Positions 1 to 7,494 are shown, counted from the first letter of the stretch. The stretch: 38,682 nucleotides of DNA from Clostridiales bacterium (GCA_031261985.1 JAISIR010000017.1:1-38682), one strand, 5' to 3'. A program made the numbers and translations. Notes: generated by a model not told the origin, from the sequence alone.

Positions 1-1021
1 TAATAAAGGGGAGTGGGATTCCTGTAACTGGCATAATCCCTAGGCACATTAAAATATTCTCCGCCGTGTGGCAAAATAGATAGGCGGATACGCCAATTGT
101 CATAATAAATACAAGGCGAGATTTTGCGTGCGTGGCTAAATATATACACCTTAAAATTATAGCGATTAGTAAAAATAGTACCACTATACAGCCTATCAAG
201 CCTAGCTCTTCGCCTACTACTGCGTAAATCATATCGGTTTGTTTTTCTGGCAAGAATCCAAATTGCGTAAGTGGGCCATTAAATAATTGCCTACCAAAAA
301 TTTGACCGCTACCAATAGCCATTTTAGATTGTGAAACTTGGTACGCGCCAGACGAAAGGGAAGACTCGGGGTTTAAAAACGAAAGGATTCGGTTGCGTTG
401 GATATCGTTTAGTATAAAAAAGTACATAATTGGGCTAAAAATTGCGCCTGCGCCTGCGGCATAGGCTAAATAACGCCAATTAATACCTGCGGCAAATACC
501 ATTACAATAAAGATAAATACAAACACCATCGCAGTGCCATAATCGGGCTGGAGTAAAATTAAACCGATGGGGATGGCGGCGTGGAGCAGTAAAAATCCTA
601 TGTTTTTAATGTAATTGATGTCGTTGCCTATGTTCTCGATATGCTTGGCTAAAGTAACTATAAAGGCTACTTTTACAAGTTCGGATGGCTGGATGCTAAA
701 TAACCCAAAATCGAACCAACCTGTCGTGCCGGTTTCGCTTCCGCCTATTCCTACAATTAAAACTGCAATTAAAAGGGTAACCGATATTATAGCTAGCCAT
801 TTGCTAAAATTGGCGATGTTCTCGCATCCTAAAAACGAGATTACAAACATAGCAACAATACCAACCAAAAATGCGCCCGATTGGATTATGACGAATTTTA
901 TGTGATTATCGAAATTTAACGTTGCGCTAGAAACCACGAGTATGCCAAGTAAAGATGCGGTTACAACTAGGATGAAGAGGGGGGTATCTAGCTTGCTAAA
1001 AAAGTTTTTTAATCTTTGCAT
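1..1021 (-). CDS. SEDS-family peptidoglycan glycosyltransferase (FtsW/RodA/SpoVE), 3' end cut by window
   Basis: Polytopic membrane enzyme of the SEDS family, which polymerises lipid II into glycan strands with a partner class B PBP. The minus strand reads open from ATG at 1021 to the window edge, about 340 codons. It begins MQRLKNFFSKLDTPLFILVV and ends in the conserved segment GIMPVTGIPLPFI, just before the family's SYGG motif. It is a close paralogue of the complete gene at 18820-19929 (369 aa), so only about 29 C-terminal residues are missing. The two promoters are also alike, but this copy lacks the leader and Shine-Dalgarno of the other: its -10 box ends six bases before the ATG. Whether it acts in elongation, division or sporulation cannot be told. 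Confidence 0.9.
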   Translation of the reverse strand, partial: MQRLKNFFSKLDTPLFILVVTASLLGILVVSSATLNFDNHIKFVIIQSGAFLVGIVAMFVISFLGCENIANFSKWLAIISVTLLIAVLIVGIGGSETGTTGWFDFGLFSIQPSELVKVAFIVTLAKHIENIGNDINYIKNIGFLLLHAAIPIGLILLQPDYGTAMVFVFIFIVMVFAAGINWRYLAYAAGAGAIFSPIMYFFILNDIQRNRILSFLNPESSLSSGAYQVSQSKMAIGSGQIFGRQLFNGPLTQFGFLPEKQTDMIYAVVGEELGLIGCIVVLFLLIAIILRCIYLATHAKSRLVFIMTIGVSAYLFCHTAENILMCLGIMPVTGIPLPFI

Positions 1022-1027
1022 GGGTAT

Positions 1028-1056
1028 AGTATAACACATAATTTTACAAATTGCAA
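1028..1056 (-). promoter_or_regulatory. SigA promoter of the left SEDS gene, apparently leaderless
   Basis: On the minus strand TTGCAA (1056-1051), 17 bp spacer, TATACT (1033-1028), then ATACCC and the ATG at 1021. The expected +1 falls on or next to the start codon and no ribosome binding site fits. Confidence 0.65.
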
Positions 1057-1198
1057 GTAAATATTTAATAAAATTAAAAAAAGTTTTTGTGGTTAAGGTA
1101 GTTGTGTTAAAAGCGTGGATGAAGCGAGGGATTTATGGCGTTATTTACAATTTTATTACTTTTACATAAAAATTTTATTACAATTTTTTAATTTTATC

Positions 1199-1227
1199 TT
1201 GACAAGTTGCAAATAATATTATATAAT
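1199..1227 (+). promoter_or_regulatory. consensus SigA promoter for tRNA-Thr
   Basis: TTGACA (1199-1204), 17 bp, TATAAT (1222-1227): a perfect match to consensus. Predicted +1 is near 1234, giving a leader of about 125 nt before the tRNA. The leader contains a small GTGTTT/AAACAC hairpin and no convincing gene. Confidence 0.85.
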
Positions 1228-1358
1228 TAAAATGTCCTAAAGAGGCGCAAATGGGTTATAAAGTGTTTTTTGTGAGTGAGTGTTTTGTTTATTCAAACAC
1301 GTGCAGAGCTTAGTAGATAGTAAAAAATAAAACATAATATTTTCGGAAATATCATTTT

Positions 1359-1434
1359 GCTGGCGTAGCTCAATTGGCAGAGCAGCTGATTTGTAATCAG
1401 CAGGTTGCGGGTTCAAGTCCCATCGCTAGCTCCA
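1359..1434 (+). tRNA. tRNA-Thr (anticodon TGT)
   Basis: Cloverleaf with acceptor GCTGGCG pairing CGCTAGC (one G-U pair), anticodon stem GCTGA/TCAGC around loop TTTGTAA (anticodon TGT), T-loop GTTCAAGTC, and an encoded CCA at 1432-1434. 76 nt. Confidence 0.96.
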
Positions 1435-1500
1435 GAGAACTAATGGATAGACTTATTTAGTTGCTCCCCCAATTTTATGAGCTCTATCCTTGCAGTTCTC
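1435..1500 (+). other. long-range hairpin downstream of tRNA-Thr
   Basis: GAGAACT (1435-1441) pairs with AGTTCTC (1494-1500), and inside it GGATAG (1445-1450) pairs with CTATCC (1484-1489). The loop is about 33 nt. The next bases are T-rich but have no clean U-run, so it may be a weak terminator or a processing structure between the tRNAs. Confidence 0.5.
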
Positions 1501-1552
1501 ACTTATATTACTACTTTTATTTTTTTGCTTATTAATATTTTATTCCAATTAA

Positions 1553-1582
1553 TTGTAACGTTTATGTCATTTAAAGTATAAT
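1553..1582 (+). promoter_or_regulatory. probable SigA promoter for tRNA-Tyr
   Basis: TTGTAA (1553-1558), 18 bp, TATAAT (1577-1582). It lies about 70 bp upstream of the tRNA. Confidence 0.55.
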
Positions 1583-1656
1583 AAGTAATGTAGACACGTA
1601 AACTTATCGTTCACGCAAGCCTATAGTAGGCATATTCGATTAAACGGAACGTTTAT

Positions 1657-1741
1657 GGATGGGTTCCCGAGTGGCCAAAGGGGGCAGACTGTAAATCTGT
1701 TAGCTGAGCTTTCGGTGGTTCGAATCCACCCCCATCCACCA
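1657..1741 (+). tRNA. tRNA-Tyr (anticodon GTA)
   Basis: 85 nt class II tRNA. Acceptor GGATGGG pairs CCCATCC, the anticodon loop CTGTAAA gives GTA, there is a long variable arm as expected for bacterial tRNA-Tyr, T-loop GGTTCGAATCC, and an encoded CCA at 1739-1741. Confidence 0.96.
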
Positions 1742-1746
1742 AATGT

Positions 1747-1787
1747 AGAACACTTTTGTGATAAGTCACATTGGTGTTCTTTTTTTA
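1747..1787 (+). terminator. Rho-independent terminator after tRNA-Tyr
   Basis: AGAACAC (1747-1753) pairs GTGTTCT (1774-1780), with GTG/CAC inside, followed by a run of T. Confidence 0.85.
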
Positions 1788-1810
1788 TAGTAATAGTGCA
1801 GTTTATGGAG

Positions 1811-1933
1811 ATAGCCGTTGAATTATTTTAGTCGGTGAAAGCAAAATTCTGGATAGGGATAGATTTGAACCCCCTCTATTTTTGTCAACGGCTATGCCCA
1901 GGTGTATTCACTTTTTGTGAATACCCGTTGAAT
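1811..1933. repeat. nested inverted repeats in the gap between tRNA-Tyr and cotH
   Basis: ATAGCCGTTGA (1811-1821) is perfectly repeated inverted at 1885-1895. A second hairpin, GTATTCAC/GTGAATAC (1904-1911, 1917-1924), follows. CCGTTGAAT occurs directly at 1815 and 1925. The rest of 1788-1994 holds no supported gene. Confidence 0.5.
1847..1874 (-). other. degenerate tRNA-Tyr 3'-end-like fragment, inverted
   Basis: Read on the minus strand these 28 bases match the T-arm and acceptor end of the nearby tRNA-Tyr (1714-1741) at 21 of 28 positions by hand alignment, including GGTTC, AATC and ATCCA. The T-stem no longer pairs properly and CCA is lost. It may be a decayed integration scar, but the orientation is opposite to that of a normal att repeat. 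Confidence 0.3.
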
Positions 1934-1994
1934 ATGAAGAAAAACGGAGAAAACGAGAGTTTTCTGAAACGGCTGGATTTTAACTATTTTGTGA

Positions 1995-2037
1995 TAGAAA
2001 AAGCCCTGCCACTCTTGTTAAAGAGCCAGCAGGGCTT
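1995..2037 (-). terminator. terminator of the VTC-DUF4956-cotH operon
   Basis: AAGCCCTG (2001-2008) pairs CAGGGCTT (2030-2037) with an inner CTCTT/AAGAG helix. On the minus strand the hairpin is followed by a short T-run. It lies 17 bp beyond the cotH stop. Confidence 0.75.
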
Positions 2038-2053
2038 GATAATTATTCAGAAA

Positions 2054-3778
2054 TCATTGCGTTATTGGTGTTTCAGCATTATTCTCGTTTTGCCTTCTTT
2101 CCTCAAATCCGCCTCTGCCCATACCGCCGAGAGCGTTCATACTGCCTAAGCTCGATAGGTCAACATCAACTTCAATATTCGGAGTAGCGTTCCCTGCGAG
2201 TTGTGCTTTCACGCTTTCGGCACGAGCTAAGCATATCTGACGCAACCCTGCCGCCCCTGTTTGAAACTGCTCATAGGTGCAAAATTTAGTCGGGTCAGCT
2301 TCAACATAAGTTGAAATTAAACTTATAGCGTTGTCATACATTTTTGCGAACTCGCCGCTGTCGAAATAGTTCGTTATAAACTCGCTATATAACTCGTGAT
2401 ATGTCGTTTTGTAATCACTATTATTGAAAATCCACGCAAGCATTGGGCGAGTTTCTGTTGTTGTTTCGTCATAGTCTATCGCCGCATTAACAACGGAAGT
2501 CGCACTATTACCTCCACTTTCACCGCCACGATTTCCACCCATACCTCCCATTGCACCATAAGCAAGGTTGTAATCCCACGGTATCATCGAAAGCTGACCG
2601 TTTTCCTCATAAAGATAGTAATTATGAAGCAGACTGCCCGTGTAACTATCGTCATTTTGCACGAAATTATGGACTGTGAAATATCGCATAACCTCGTCTG
2701 TGTCAACAATGCTTTCTAAATTCTCCCCACTTGATAATTGTTTCAACGACTTAATCAGCCTTGTTTTGTCGCCGTTATCAGTGCCAAAAACGGAGCTTTC
2801 AAAAATGGCATCGTAACTATCGCTATCGTCGTCAATATATTGCAAAGCAACCGCCTCGTTGCCACCAAAACCACCGAAACCACCCATAGGACGTTCGCCC
2901 ATATTGGGCATTTCACCATTTGGCATTTGGGACATATCTGGCATATTGCTCATATCGGGCATTTCACCACTTGGCATACCACTCATGTCCGGCGGCGCAC
3001 CACCAAAGTTGCCACCGTTAGGCATTTGCGGGCGCTCACCCCGTTGCGGCATTTGTGCGTTTTGCTCGCCTGTCGCAGCCTCGGCTTGCTCGCTGTTTTG
3101 ATTATTCCAATCGGGCATTTTCATATTACCGTCATCGCCCATTTGGTTCAAGCCCATACTATCGGGTTTGTAAATCTCGCCAAAATTGCTGCCATAATTC
3201 CTCTCGGCAAACGAAGTTTCAACCGCCTCAACCGCTAAATATAGCCCCCAAACCTCGCCGTTTAGCGTAATGTTGGCAAAGCTGCAAAGGGGAGCATCCA
3301 CCCCTGCCGCGCGCATCATTTGATAGGTAGTGTAATCCTTCATATAAGTATTATCCTGCACAAGGTTATTTAGCACAAGTTTGTCCAAACCCTTGTAATT
3401 CTGCCCGCCGACATATTGGTCAAACTCCACCTTAAAGCTGAACCTGTCGCTATCAGAATTCGCAACTTGCGTGAGCGAAGTATTACCTTTCGGGCGAATC
3501 CCCACGCCGTAAAGCGTTTCGCCGTCTATCACAATATTCGCCTCGTAATATTCCTCTGCCAAGGCGTTTTCTAGCATTGCATTCCAATCGCTATCAGCCA
3601 TTTGAATATCAATTGCATGCACGGTATCGGTCGCAAAGAGTGTGCTTTCGTACTCTTGGGCTGTGGACATAACAGGAATTGCCCCCGAGCAAGCCGCCCC
3701 AATTATACCGACCGTGCCGATAAGCATAACAATTATGACAACAATACATATTAAATTAGTATATTTTGATTTAGACAT
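2054..3778 (-). CDS. cotH: CotH-family kinase, membrane-anchored, with Met/Pro/Gly-rich insert
   Basis: Member of the CotH family, atypical protein kinases first known from Bacillus spore coats. 574 aa. Residues 9-29 are a hydrophobic signal/anchor segment ending in GAAC, a poor lipobox. Family blocks follow: RPKGNTS (about 96-101), KGLDKLVLNNLVQDNTYMKD (129-148), NGEVWGLYLAVEAV (173-186), and the catalytic-type PWDYNLAYG (400-408). Between them, residues 241-309 form a low-complexity MPxM/GxMP/GGFGG insert that probably acts as a flexible extracellular linker. It is the last gene of a three-gene operon, five bases after DUF4956. The family often sits beside VTC-domain and DUF4956 genes. Outer-surface location is inferred; the substrate is unknown and need not be a spore coat protein. 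Confidence 0.88.
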   Translation of the reverse strand: MSKSKYTNLICIVVIIVMLIGTVGIIGAACSGAIPVMSTAQEYESTLFATDTVHAIDIQMADSDWNAMLENALAEEYYEANIVIDGETLYGVGIRPKGNTSLTQVANSDSDRFSFKVEFDQYVGGQNYKGLDKLVLNNLVQDNTYMKDYTTYQMMRAAGVDAPLCSFANITLNGEVWGLYLAVEAVETSFAERNYGSNFGEIYKPDSMGLNQMGDDGNMKMPDWNNQNSEQAEAATGEQNAQMPQRGERPQMPNGGNFGGAPPDMSGMPSGEMPDMSNMPDMSQMPNGEMPNMGERPMGGFGGFGGNEAVALQYIDDDSDSYDAIFESSVFGTDNGDKTRLIKSLKQLSSGENLESIVDTDEVMRYFTVHNFVQNDDSYTGSLLHNYYLYEENGQLSMIPWDYNLAYGAMGGMGGNRGGESGGNSATSVVNAAIDYDETTTETRPMLAWIFNNSDYKTTYHELYSEFITNYFDSGEFAKMYDNAISLISTYVEADPTKFCTYEQFQTGAAGLRQICLARAESVKAQLAGNATPNIEVDVDLSSLGSMNALGGMGRGGFEERRQNENNAETPITQ

Positions 3779-3783
3779 CTACA

Positions 3784-4455
3784 TCACCCTAAATAATCTC
3801 CATTATACGCAACTAACACCACATTTTCCACACCATCTAACTTCGCCATATTGCTAACGAACTCGGTGTTAGCATCTTTTAGACGAACTTCATAATTTAA
3901 CTCAATTCCGCTATCTGTTATTGTTTTAGATTTTATTGCACTTTTAGAAACCCGCTCCCCAATTTTTTTAAGCAGAGAGCTTTCTGCCGCCTCGTTCGCA
4001 CATTTTGCAACTAATAGATAAGGATTATCATGCGTTTTTTTATTCACAAATATTAGCAAAACAACCCCAATTGCAACGCTGCCGAAAACCGCCAAAGGTA
4101 TCATTCCAGCGGCTAAAACTATGCCAACTGCAATAGCCCAGAATAAAAACGCAATGTCGAGTGGGTCTTTAATTGCCGTTCTAAAGCGAACGATAGAAAG
4201 CGCGCCGACCATACCAAGCGATAGCACTACATTGCTTGTTACCGCTAAGATTACAAGCGAACTTATCATTGTTAAGGCAATTAGTGTAACGCCAAAGCTG
4301 GACGAATACATAACGCCCTTATATGTCTTTTTATAGACAAAAAAGATGAAAACTCCTATGCAGAAACTCAATAAAATTGCGATTAGCATATCCACTATTG
4401 ATACGCTTGTTACATTACTTAAAAAATCTGATTTGAAAATGTCTTGAAATGTCAA
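3784..4455 (-). CDS. DUF4956 family membrane protein
   Basis: About 223 aa. Three to four hydrophobic segments fill the N-terminal half (around residues 20-40, 50-75, 100-135), including the conserved-looking MVGALSIVRFRTAIKDPLDIAFLFWAIAVG block with its RFR-x3-KDP motif. A soluble C-terminal domain (about 145-223) resembles small MgtC/ferredoxin-like domains. Function is unknown; DUF4956 proteins recur next to VTC-domain and CotH genes. An upstream GTG at 4464 overlaps the Shine-Dalgarno AAGGAG, so TTG at 4455, eight bases from it, is preferred. Gaps of 22 bp to VTC and 5 bp to cotH suggest translational coupling. Confidence 0.85.
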   Translation of the reverse strand: MTFQDIFKSDFLSNVTSVSIVDMLIAILLSFCIGVFIFFVYKKTYKGVMYSSSFGVTLIALTMISSLVILAVTSNVVLSLGMVGALSIVRFRTAIKDPLDIAFLFWAIAVGIVLAAGMIPLAVFGSVAIGVVLLIFVNKKTHDNPYLLVAKCANEAAESSLLKKIGERVSKSAIKSKTITDSGIELNYEVRLKDANTEFVSNMAKLDGVENVVLVAYNGDYLG

Positions 4456-4477
4456 GTTAATCACTCCTTATTATTTT

Positions 4478-5143
4478 TTAATCATAAATCCTTGATAACG
4501 CATACTTAGAAAAAGCATTGGTGCGTCTAGACTTTAACTGTAATAAATTCACTATAAAAGACGGGATATATTCGTCAAACTTCACCTCCATAAGCATTGT
4601 TCCATCACCAACTGAAATGCGACTTGATTTTTCAGCGAAGAAGTCCGTCTTGCCAGATTTTACCGCTCGATCAAAAGTTATTCGCACATTGCCTGATTCG
4701 TAGATAAATGCCTCACGCATATACTCCACGCACTTTTTAGGCTCTAAACCCTCGCCCTTCATTTTGCAATAAAGATCAACTAAAAGGGGGCGCTGTTCGT
4801 CTAAAATCCACAAAATATCGCCTTCTATTATTTTTTGTGCTTGCTCTTTTGTTAGAACGTCACTTTCCTTATAGCAAAGTCCGTTAATCTTCATTTTTTT
4901 CTCTAAACGAATGAAATCGGCATTACCATTATACATTCTGATTCTAAATTTTTCCCTCCTGTTCACACCGTCTAACTTCTCGCGAAGTGCCTTATCTCGC
5001 CAAGTATCAAAATACAGACTTTGCACCAAATACGCCCCATTTTGGGAGTTTCTATCAAAGGGCAAAATACATTTTAGACGATTCCTAAGAACTATATAAT
5101 CGCAATAGTTTATAACGATTTTTAGTTCGTGTCGTGGTTTCAT
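4478..5143 (-). CDS. VTC-domain protein (polyphosphate polymerase domain-containing)
   Basis: 221 aa, essentially a bare VTC domain of the triphosphate tunnel metalloenzyme fold, whose eukaryotic members make polyphosphate from ATP. Tunnel signatures are in order: RHELKI (4-9), SLYFDT, REKFRIRMYNG, LEKKMKINGL, RITFDRAV, LMEVKFDEYIPSFI and the terminal SKYALSR. The alternating charged Lys/Arg/Glu on strands are those expected to line the tunnel. First gene of the operon; RBS GAGGTGA precedes the ATG. The promoter region is shared with the divergent two-component system and contains TTTCAA direct repeats. Polyphosphate synthesis is known for some VTC proteins only, so activity here is inference. 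Confidence 0.85.
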   Translation of the reverse strand: MKPRHELKIVINYCDYIVLRNRLKCILPFDRNSQNGAYLVQSLYFDTWRDKALREKLDGVNRREKFRIRMYNGNADFIRLEKKMKINGLCYKESDVLTKEQAQKIIEGDILWILDEQRPLLVDLYCKMKGEGLEPKKCVEYMREAFIYESGNVRITFDRAVKSGKTDFFAEKSSRISVGDGTMLMEVKFDEYIPSFIVNLLQLKSRRTNAFSKYALSRIYD

Positions 5144-5190
5144 TTGACTTCACCTCACACCTATGATAGAATAAATTTATTGAAAGAATA

Positions 5191-5228
5191 TTGAATTTTA
5201 TTTCAATTTTATTTCAATTTAATTTCAA
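5191..5228. promoter_or_regulatory. TTTCAA direct repeats, 11-bp period: candidate response-regulator operator
   Basis: TTTCAA starts at 5201, 5212 and 5223, exactly one helical turn apart, preceded by a degenerate TTGAAT at 5191. Tandem half-sites with N5 spacing are typical of OmpR/PhoB-type regulators. The array lies in the 118-bp divergent gap between the VTC operon and the regulator gene, so it could serve both. Regulator RBS AGGTGA is at 5252-5257. Confidence 0.6.
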
Positions 5229-5261
5229 GTTTTAAAGGATAAAATTATTTTAGGTGATAGT

Positions 5262-5924
5262 ATGAATATTTTAATTATTGAGGACGAGAAAGATTTGGCA
5301 AAAGTCCTTGTAAATATTATGAAAAAAGAAAACTACAAAGCCGAATGCGTTTATGACGGAGATGATGGTGTTGATTATGCGCTTTCGGGGATTTACGATA
5401 TAATTATTTTAGATGTTATGTTACCGCGCAAAAGCGGCTTCGAGGTCTTGCAAGAGGTTCGCAAACAAGGCTTGAAAACGCCAATTTTAATGCTGACAGC
5501 AAAATCTGAAATTGAGGACAAAGTTGCAGGGCTTGATTATGGTGCGGACGATTATTTGACCAAACCTTTCAATACATCTGAGCTTTTGGCGAGGGTTCGG
5601 GCGTTATCCCGCCGCAAGGAAGATTATGTTGTCACAGAGCTAAAATTAGGAAATATTATATTGAATAAAGACACGCACGAAATTTCAACTTCAAAAAGCA
5701 CAATTAAACTCGGCATAAAAGAGTTTGAAATTTTAGAACTTTTAATGGAAAACAAAGGCAGGATAATAACAAAAGAACAATTTAATGAGAAAATATGGGG
5801 GTTTGACAGCGAAGCAGAGTATAACACGATTGAAGTTTATGTATCATTCTTGCGTAAAAAACTGGCGGCGGCATGTGCAGACGTTGAGATAAAAACTAAG
5901 CGAGGGGTGGGGTATTACTTATGA
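5262..5924 (+). CDS. OmpR/PhoB-family response regulator
   Basis: 220 aa. Receiver domain 1-115 with acidic pocket E7/D8, phospho-acceptor D51 in ILDVMLP, T79 and K101 in LTKPF. The C-terminal winged helix (about 125-220) has the IKEFEILELLMENKGRIITKEQ recognition region and ends KTKRGVGYYL. The stop overlaps the ATG of the histidine kinase by four bases (ATGA), so the two are translationally coupled. It is divergent from the VTC-DUF4956-cotH operon and the 11-bp-period repeats lie between them, which points to that operon and itself as likely targets (inference). Confidence 0.95.
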   Translation: MNILIIEDEKDLAKVLVNIMKKENYKAECVYDGDDGVDYALSGIYDIIILDVMLPRKSGFEVLQEVRKQGLKTPILMLTAKSEIEDKVAGLDYGADDYLTKPFNTSELLARVRALSRRKEDYVVTELKLGNIILNKDTHEISTSKSTIKLGIKEFEILELLMENKGRIITKEQFNEKIWGFDSEAEYNTIEVYVSFLRKKLAAACADVEIKTKRGVGYYL

Positions 5925-6889
5925 TTAAAAAGCTAAAAATCAAAATTATCTTGATTATTATGGCGGTTACTGTCGGCGTTTTTGCGATAATGTTCGGCGT
6001 TTTGAATTCGTATATGAATAGCACAATAAATAGGCAGACGCAGGAGTTTCGCACATTTATGGAGCAGCGCGAAGGCGACGTGGGGGTAGGCATGCAACCT
6101 CGCCCACCGTTTGCACCACCGCTTGAAAATATGCAGGTGCGGATTGTAGAAGACTTACTGAGAATCTCTATGATGGTTGGAGTTTTTAGCGGAATTGGGC
6201 TGCTTATTTTTGCAATATTTTTTGCAAAATGGTCTGTAAAGCCTGTCGAGGCGGCTTTAATTAAGCAAAAACGCTTTATCTCCGACGCAGGGCACGAGCT
6301 GAAAACTCCTCTAACGATAATTTCTGCCGAAAGTGATTTGAACGGCTACGACGAAATAAAACCACAAATTGCACGAATGCAAGGGTTGTTAAATGATTTG
6401 TTGACACTCTCTCATTTAGACGAAAATCCACCTTTAATTGAAGCTGAATTTGATTTATCCAAAGCACTTTTAGAGGCAACATTGGAGTTTGAAAGCCGTG
6501 CGTTTGAGGCAGGGAAAGAGTTTAATGTTACTATTTCTGAGAATATCCACATCAAAGGCAATGAACCAAAAATCAAGCAACTATCAGCGATTTTGATTGA
6601 CAATGCTATAAAACATTCTTCTGAAAATGGCAAAATAGAAGTTAAACTAAAAGAGCATAATGCAACGGCTATATTCTCCGTTTTCAACACGGGCGAGCCT
6701 ATCTCAGAAGAAGAAAAATCGCTTATATTCGATAGGTTTTACCGCACAGACACCTCACGCACTCGCACAACAGGCGGACACGGCTTAGGTCTTTCTATCG
6801 CAAGCAAAATCGCCAAAGAACATAAAACAAGAATTGAAGTTGAGAATATAGAGGGCGGGGTGATGTTTTCAGTGGAATTTTCAAAATAA
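5921..6889 (+). CDS. sensor histidine kinase with small extracytoplasmic loop
   Basis: 322 aa. TM1 about 8-30, a short external segment (about 31-80) containing a proline-rich stretch PRPPFAPP, TM2 about 81-102, then HisKA with H125 in FISDAGHELKTPLT and a HATPase_c domain (IDNAIKHS N-box, GEPI, TGGHGLGLSIASK G-box). There is no HAMP or PAS domain. The external loop of about 50 residues is too small for a classical ligand domain, so it may be an intramembrane or peptide/stress sensor. Partner of the regulator just upstream. Confidence 0.94.
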   Translation: MIKKLKIKIILIIMAVTVGVFAIMFGVLNSYMNSTINRQTQEFRTFMEQREGDVGVGMQPRPPFAPPLENMQVRIVEDLLRISMMVGVFSGIGLLIFAIFFAKWSVKPVEAALIKQKRFISDAGHELKTPLTIISAESDLNGYDEIKPQIARMQGLLNDLLTLSHLDENPPLIEAEFDLSKALLEATLEFESRAFEAGKEFNVTISENIHIKGNEPKIKQLSAILIDNAIKHSSENGKIEVKLKEHNATAIFSVFNTGEPISEEEKSLIFDRFYRTDTSRTRTTGGHGLGLSIASKIAKEHKTRIEVENIEGGVMFSVEFSK

Positions 6890-6891
6890 AA

Positions 6892-6950
6892 GTTGCCTAA
6901 CGGCAACCTCAACTCCCAACCCCCAATCTTGAGGGCTTTTCTTTTTCTCA
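6892..6950 (+). terminator. weak terminator after the histidine kinase
   Basis: GTTGCC/GGCAAC hairpin (6892-6897, 6902-6907), then a CCC..GGG region and a T-rich tract ending near 6950. Not a textbook structure. Confidence 0.35.
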
Positions 6951-6971
6951 CTTTTGTTGTATAATGTAAGT

Positions 6972-7328
6972 ATGAACCTTTTTCAACAAATCCTAAACGC
7001 TTTTCACTACAAACGTCACGAGGACAACCAACTTGTCACGGGAACTATTAATCCAATCGAATTTATCAAAAAACTTGTCCGTCACATTCCTGAAAAACAC
7101 TTCAAAATGGTGCGGTATTATGGTCTTTACGCGCACAAACACAAGCATTCAGACAAAATTGTTAAACAAATACACAAAAACCACCACGGTCTTCAGCGAA
7201 TGTTAGCATCGTGGTGATTTCAGTTGAAATCTGCGTTCGGCGTTGAACCACTTTGGTGCGCAAAGTGCAACCAACGTCTTTCGTTCGTTGGTTTGTTCCA
7301 ACGCTTCAACCCATTAAATGGAATCTAA
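6972..7328 (+). pseudogene. IS91-like (Y2_Tnp) transposase remnant with in-frame stop
   Basis: Fragment of the DUF/Y2 'putative transposase' family of IS91-like elements. The frame reads RHEDNQLVTGTINPIEFIKKLVRHIPEKHFKMVRYYGLYAHKHK in spirit (key blocks FIKKLVRHIPEKHFKMVRYYGLYA), the core family motif. After W at 7212-7214 a TGA (7215-7217) interrupts, and the same frame continues FGVEPLWCAKCNQRLSFVGLF, the family's C-terminal CxxC zinc-knuckle block, to TAA at 7326. The TGA stands where family members usually carry Arg, consistent with CGA to TGA. The N-terminal zinc-binding and catalytic region is missing. Dead element; it marks the right border of the CotH/two-component block. Confidence 0.78.
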
Positions 7329-7494
7329 CTCTGAAGATTAGGCGCTACTTAGGTCACTTTCTCTCTTTCTACTTTCTTATTATATCACTCTTTAACGGCT
7401 TTGTTAATCCCATATTCGTGCTTTTTTTCGTATTCTTCTTTACTCTTCTCTTCCTTTCTTTATTCCTTTTATTTTGAGAAATTCCCTATAATTC

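Noticed and set aside
1848-1874. A third functional tRNA on the minus strand
   Set aside because: Only a T-arm-like 3' fragment is present; the T-stem does not pair and there is no cloverleaf or CCA.
2396-3238. Open frames opposite cotH (His/Thr-rich and Pro-rich)
   Set aside because: They arise from the Met/Pro/Gly-rich insert read backwards; no promoter or RBS.
7215-7217. TGA read as Trp or selenocysteine in the transposase frame
   Set aside because: Many other genes here end at TGA normally (for example sigG and comFC). The position usually holds Arg, and the gene is truncated anyway.
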